From Planctomycetota bacterium (GTDB lineage Bacteria > Planctomycetota > UBA1135 > GCA-002686595), in assembly GCA_021413885.1 (NCBI GenBank), contig JAIOPM010000057.1, positions 62,001-126,000 of the forward strand: DNA of 64,000 bases, in the 5' to 3' direction. How positions within the stretch are numbered: position 1 is the first letter of the stretch; every line of letters begins with the position of its first letter. The position numbers were made by a program, and so were the translations under genes. Shown piece after piece: positions 60,401-64,000 of the stretch. Under the pieces are notes generated by a model that had not been told where the DNA came from, searched no databases, and saw nothing but the letters and a program-made list of their open reading frames with translations.

Positions 60401-61417
60401 TCAACGCTCTCGGCTTGTCGTCGCACGTCGATCGAGCACGAGCGCGACCAGCAGCACGAGACCGAGGACCGGCGTCGACGCTTCCCTCGGAACGTCGAAC
60501 CGGGCGAGGACTTCGACGCCGCGTTGGATCAGCGCGAGCAGCAACGCGCCGAGGACGACACTGAGCGGACTTCCGCGGCCGCCGGCGAGGCTCGCGCCGC
60601 CGAGCAGCGCCGCGGCGAGCACCGCGAGTTCCGTGTCCGGACTCGCGACGAACGGCGGCGCGCCGCGCGCTCCGGTCGCGACGAACGCGGCGAGTCCCGC
60701 CGCGAGGCCGGCGAGCACGTACGCTCCGCCGTTGATGCGTCGCACCGCGAGGCCGGCGTGGCGCGCGGCTTCCGCGTTGCTCCCAACCGCGATCAGCTCG
60801 CGGCCCGGAACGGTGCGCGCGAGGAAGAGCCAAGCGAGCACGAGAACCGTGAGCGCGATCGCGAGCGGCGCCGGTTGGATGGACACGTCGAAGTTCGCGA
60901 GCTCGAAGCCGGCGTCGGAGAACACGCGCAGCAGCGCGCTCGGCGAAGACGGTTCCGCGAAGCAAGTCACCGCGACGCCGCGGAAGACGGCGAACGTCGC
61001 GAACGTGGCGAGGGCCGGGCGCAGTCGCAAACCGCCGATCAGGAGTCCGTTGACGAGCCCGCACAGCGCGCCGATTCCCAACGCGACGCCGAGCGCGATC
61101 GGAACCACGCGCTCGGGCGCGGCGCCGACATCGAGCCGCTCGACGACGTCCGTCGACGCGACGGCCGCGAGAGCGAACACCGCGCCCACCGACAGATCGA
61201 TGCCGCCCGACACGATCACGATCAACGCGCCGAGTGCGAGGATCGCGAGCGTCGACGCCGGCGCGACGAGGTCGCCGAGCGAGCCGACGACGCGCGAGAG
61301 AACGTTCGCGTTCGCACTCGCGGGCTCGACGCCCCAGGTCACGAGACCGCCGACGATCGCGACGGCGCTCACGAGCCCGACCGCTCGACCGCTCCACCGA
61401 CGGCGCGTCGCTCCCAT
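60401..61417 (-). CDS. Sugar ABC transporter permease (RbsC-like)
   Basis: 338 residues from ATG 61417 (an in-frame TTG lies 12 codons upstream). About ten membrane segments with the branched-chain/ribose permease motif set: LAILALGALIVIVSGGIDLS, GALCGLVNGLLIGGLRLRPA, LATFATFAVFRGVAVTCFAE, VGSNAEAARHAGLAVRRING and LLGGASLAGGRGSPLSVVLG. Works with the tandem ATPase two genes on. A periplasmic binding protein is not found. Substrate class: a pentose or other sugar, or a nucleoside. Confidence 0.9.
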   Translation of the reverse strand: MGATRRRWSGRAVGLVSAVAIVGGLVTWGVEPASANANVLSRVVGSLGDLVAPASTLAILALGALIVIVSGGIDLSVGAVFALAAVASTDVVERLDVGAAPERVVPIALGVALGIGALCGLVNGLLIGGLRLRPALATFATFAVFRGVAVTCFAEPSSPSALLRVFSDAGFELANFDVSIQPAPLAIALTVLVLAWLFLARTVPGRELIAVGSNAEAARHAGLAVRRINGGAYVLAGLAAGLAAFVATGARGAPPFVASPDTELAVLAAALLGGASLAGGRGSPLSVVLGALLLALIQRGVEVLARFDVPREASTPVLGLVLLVALVLDRRATTSRER

Positions 61418-61499
61418 GCCGCAGAGGGGGCCGGATCGGCGCGCGCTTGTCAACTCGGGTTTGGGCCTCGCGCCGGTCGATGGTTAGGCTCCTTCCGCG

Positions 61500-62228
61500 A
61501 TGCGTCGTCCCGAGCTCGTCGCCCACCGCGGTCTCGCCGCGCACTTCCCGGAGAACACGCTCGCCGCGTACACCGCCGCGATCGAGGCCGGAGCGCGTTG
61601 GGTCGAAACCGACGTGTTGCTCAGCCACGACGGCGTGCCGTTCCTGTTCCACGATCGCGGGCTCGAGCGCTTGACCGGCCTGCGCGGACCGCTGCACGAG
61701 CGCACCGAGCTCGAACTCGGCTGCATCGCCGCCGCGTACCCGTCGAAGTTCGGCGCGCGCTTCTCGCGCGAGCGCGTCACGCCGCTCGCCGACCTCGTGA
61801 CGTTGCTCGGCGCGCATCCCGACGTGCGCGTGTTCGTCGAGCTCAAGCGTCAGGCGTTGGATCATTTCGGGATCGACGTGGTGCTCGAGCGCGTGCTCGC
61901 GACGCTCGCGCCGCTCGGAGAGCGCGCGACGTTGATCTCGTTCTCGTTGCCGGCGCTGCTCGCGGCGCGCAAGGCGACGAAACTCGAGGTTGGCGCGGTG
62001 TTCGATCGTTGGAGCGAACGCGACGATCGCAGCGTGCGCGCGCTCGCGCCCGAGTTCGTCTTCTGCGACCTCGACGGTCTGCCGCTGAACGGCGAGCTGA
62101 CCCATCCCGGCGCGCGCGTCGCGGTCTACGAAGTCGGCGACGGCGCGACCGCGAGAGCGCTCGCCGAGCGCGGGGTCGAGCTGGTCGAGACGTTCGACAT
62201 CGCCAAGCTCGCGCGGGAACTCGCGTGA
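61500..62228 (+). CDS. Glycerophosphodiester phosphodiesterase
   Basis: 242 residues, single GDPD domain without signal peptide, cytoplasmic. Catalytic segments: AHRGLAAHFPENT with the first His and Arg (residues 9-10) and Glu18, VETDVLLSHDGVPFLFHDR with Glu/Asp and second His, and VFVELKRQA. It releases glycerol 3-phosphate from glycerophosphodiesters, feeding the GlpD-like enzyme that overlaps its 3' end. Confidence 0.94.
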   Translation: MRRPELVAHRGLAAHFPENTLAAYTAAIEAGARWVETDVLLSHDGVPFLFHDRGLERLTGLRGPLHERTELELGCIAAAYPSKFGARFSRERVTPLADLVTLLGAHPDVRVFVELKRQALDHFGIDVVLERVLATLAPLGERATLISFSLPALLAARKATKLEVGAVFDRWSERDDRSVRALAPEFVFCDLDGLPLNGELTHPGARVAVYEVGDGATARALAERGVELVETFDIAKLARELA

Positions 62229-63400
62229 GCGCCGAGCCCGATTTCGATCTCGTCGTCGTCGGCGGCGGCATCCACGGCGTCGGCGTCGCGCAAGCGGCGG
62301 CGGCGGCGGGACAACGCACGTTGCTGCTCGAGGAACGCGCGCTCGCCGCCGGCACGTCGTCGCGTTCGTCGAAGTTGATCCACGGCGGGCTGCGTTATCT
62401 CGAGAGCGGTCAATGGCAACTCGTGCGCGAGTCGCTCGCCGAACGCGCGCTGTTGCTCCAACTCGCGCCGAAGCTCGTCCAGCTCGTCCCCTTCTTCCTC
62501 CCGATCTACTCCGGCGGCCGACGCCGACCGTGGCAGATCCGCGCGGGGCTGACGCTCTACGCAACGCTCGGGAACTTGAAGCGCGAGGCGCTCTTCCAAC
62601 GTCTGCCGCGGCGCGAGTGGAACGCGCTCGACGGGCTCGAGACGCGCGGGCTCGAAGCCGTCTTCCGTTATCACGACGGTCAAACCGACGACGCGGCGTT
62701 GGTGCGCGCGGTCGCGGCGTCGGCGCGGCGTCTCGGCGCGACGATCGAAGTCGGCGCGAGCTTGGTCGCGGGACGGCGCGAGGACGAGCGTTGGATCCTC
62801 GACGTTCGCGACGCGCGCGGCGAACGCACGCTCTCCGCGAACTGCGTCGTCAACGCGGCCGGTCCGTGGGTCGACGAAGTCTCGGGCCGGCTGCGTCCGA
62901 TCCCGCCGCGGCCGCGCGTCGAGTTGGTCGCGGGCACGCACCTCGAGCTCGACGGCGCGCTCGAACGCGGCATCTACTACACCGAAGCGACCGACGGCCG
63001 CGCGGTGTTCCACATTCCGTGGAAGGGCCACACGTTGGTCGGCACGACCGAGACGCCGTACCGCGGCAAGCCGGCGGACCTGAAGCCGACGCGCGAGGAG
63101 ATCGACTACTTGCTCGCGACGTTCGCGCGCTACTTCCCGAGCCGTACGCCGAAGCTGCTCGACTCGTGGGCCGGCGCGCGCGTGCTGCCGTTCGCGAGCT
63201 CGAAGGCGTTCGACCGTCCGCGCGAAGTGCACTTCGTCTTCGACACGCCGCAACGCCCGCACTTCGTCGCGATCTACGGCGGCAAGTTGACCGGCTATCG
63301 GTTGACGGCGGAGAAGGCGCTGCACTTCCTCGCGCTCTCGCTGCCGACGCGCGCGGCGCTCGCGCCGACGAGCGAGATCCCGCTCGAGCCTGCGGACTGA
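62225..63400 (+). CDS. glpD: FAD-dependent glycerol-3-phosphate dehydrogenase, short form
   Basis: 391 residues from GTG 62225, overlapping the upstream stop (GTGA). FAD motif LVVVGGGIHGVGVAQAAAAA, the GlpD signature GTSSRSSKLIHGGLRYLESG, VNAAGPWVDEVSG, GRAVFHIPWKGHTLVGTTE and IYGGKLTGYRLTAEKA. Oxidises glycerol 3-phosphate to dihydroxyacetone phosphate, passing electrons to quinone. About 110 residues shorter than E. coli GlpD (501), missing the C-terminal helical domain. Coupling to the phosphodiesterase gives a two-step pathway. Confidence 0.93.
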   Translation: MSAEPDFDLVVVGGGIHGVGVAQAAAAAGQRTLLLEERALAAGTSSRSSKLIHGGLRYLESGQWQLVRESLAERALLLQLAPKLVQLVPFFLPIYSGGRRRPWQIRAGLTLYATLGNLKREALFQRLPRREWNALDGLETRGLEAVFRYHDGQTDDAALVRAVAASARRLGATIEVGASLVAGRREDERWILDVRDARGERTLSANCVVNAAGPWVDEVSGRLRPIPPRPRVELVAGTHLELDGALERGIYYTEATDGRAVFHIPWKGHTLVGTTETPYRGKPADLKPTREEIDYLLATFARYFPSRTPKLLDSWAGARVLPFASSKAFDRPREVHFVFDTPQRPHFVAIYGGKLTGYRLTAEKALHFLALSLPTRAALAPTSEIPLEPAD

Positions 63401-63497
63401 GACGCGAATCCTCGAAGACCGGATAACAGTCGTCGGGTTCGATCGACCGGAACGCGAACGCCTGTCTCGATCGCGCCACAGGCAGGGAGAACGAAGC

Positions 63498-64000
63498 ATG
63501 AATCGGATCGTCCTCGGAGCTCGCAACGGACTGGTGGCCGCGATCGTCGTCGTCGGACTCGCTCTCGACGGCCGTGCGCAGGACGGCGCGACCGCGGCGG
63601 AGTTCCAGGCGAGCCCGGACCACGGCCGACGGCGCAACGTCGCGGTGCTCGTCTTCGAAGGCGTCGAGTTGCTCGACTTCGCGGGTCCGGTCGAGGTCTT
63701 CACGCAAGCACAGGGCTGGGACGCACCGCTGCGCGTCTTCACCGTCGGCGTGACGACGCACGTGGTGCGCACATTGAACGGCGTCCAAGTCGTGCCCGAC
63801 TTCTCGGTCGATTCGAGTCCGCCGTGCGACATCCTCGTGATCCCCGGCGGCGAGGTCGCGTGCCTCGACGGCGATACGCCGCTCGCCCGCTTCATCCGCG
63901 AGCGCGTGCCGAAGGCCGAAGTCGCCTTCAGCGTGTGCAACGGCGCGTTCTCGCTCGCGAGCGCGGGCTTCCTCGACGGGCTCGACGCGACCACGCACTG
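63498..64000 (+). CDS. Exported DJ-1/PfpI-family protein (3' end off the window)
   Basis: First 167 residues only. ATG 63498 has GGGAGA seven bases upstream. Signal peptide-like start (ARNGLVAAIVVVGLALDGRA). Domain begins VAVLVFEGVELLDFAGPVEV, with Glu in GPVEVF and the nucleophile Cys in FSVCNGAFSLASAGFLDG. The final codons (ATTH then TG) are consistent with the family's ATTHW. DJ-1/PfpI proteins include isonitrile hydratases, proteases and glyoxalases; an exported one is less common. Runs past the right edge. Confidence 0.9.
   Translation, partial: MNRIVLGARNGLVAAIVVVGLALDGRAQDGATAAEFQASPDHGRRRNVAVLVFEGVELLDFAGPVEVFTQAQGWDAPLRVFTVGVTTHVVRTLNGVQVVPDFSVDSSPPCDILVIPGGEVACLDGDTPLARFIRERVPKAEVAFSVCNGAFSLASAGFLDGLDATTH

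Noticed and set aside
1..64000. Insertion sequences, prophage, CRISPR or toxin-antitoxin modules
   Set aside because: No transposase, integrase, repeat array or known toxin-antitoxin pair was recognised on either strand.

Overview
The window is G+C-rich, roughly two thirds by eye, and densely coded on both strands. It reads as chromosomal DNA of a Gram-negative bacterium. A Planctomycetota relative (the lineage with FG-GAP proteins, large lipoproteins with carboxypeptidase-regulatory-like modules, and a lineage-type C-terminal domain on exported proteins) fits best. This is inference from gene content; a myxococcal-type relative is not excluded. I see no insertion sequence, phage, integrase or CRISPR array. 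One tRNA, tRNA-Gln(UUG), is present.

Layout. 1-3145: a tightly coupled minus-strand operon of a membrane TPR protein, a TPR-roadblock protein, a roadblock/LC7 protein and an MglA-type polarity GTPase that runs off the left edge. 3324-8642: a large Ig-like lipoprotein and an exported protein with a distinctive C-terminal domain. 8855-12764: gcvT, gcvH, a LipM-type octanoyltransferase and a threonine-type sulfatase-superfamily lipoprotein. 12811-16447 (minus): tRNA-Gln, cinA, tatC and a membrane coiled-coil protein. 16975-19137: coaE and rho, behind a long untranslated region. 19303-25300: an FG-GAP exported protein and three glycosyltransferases. 25386-28195: two exported regulatory-like-domain proteins. 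28197-31770: a ferredoxin/beta-lactamase fusion, then a TPR-AAA ATPase translationally coupled to a TPR membrane protein.

31787-34846 holds a small acidic protein and a two-gene patch (32125-34846) whose base use differs from the neighbours. 34898-38243: an SDR, trxB, a DinB-like protein and an inositol-monophosphatase-like enzyme. 38259-41513: a third large regulatory-like-domain protein. 41573-44673: an ABC exporter with a trailing molybdopterin-fold protein that lacks the metal-ligand cysteine. 44777-47713: a three-gene pseudopilin operon with a clear terminator. 47845-50488: xylAB. 50659-58226: two very large overlapping DUF3857/transglutaminase-like proteins, one with a complete catalytic triad and one without the cysteine. 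58210-61417: a sugar-type ABC ATPase, an NAD(P)-binding protein and a permease. 61500-63400: a glycerophosphodiesterase coupled to a short GlpD. 63498 to the right edge: an exported DJ-1/PfpI protein, incomplete.

How the genes combine. Housekeeping blocks (glycine cleavage and lipoylation, CoA synthesis, Rho, Tat export, thioredoxin reduction, xylose and glycerol use) alternate with cell-envelope genes of unknown role. The best candidates for something undescribed are the MglA/roadblock/TPR operon, the paired transglutaminase-like giants, the TPR-AAA/TPR-membrane pair, and the C-terminal domain shared by two exported proteins.
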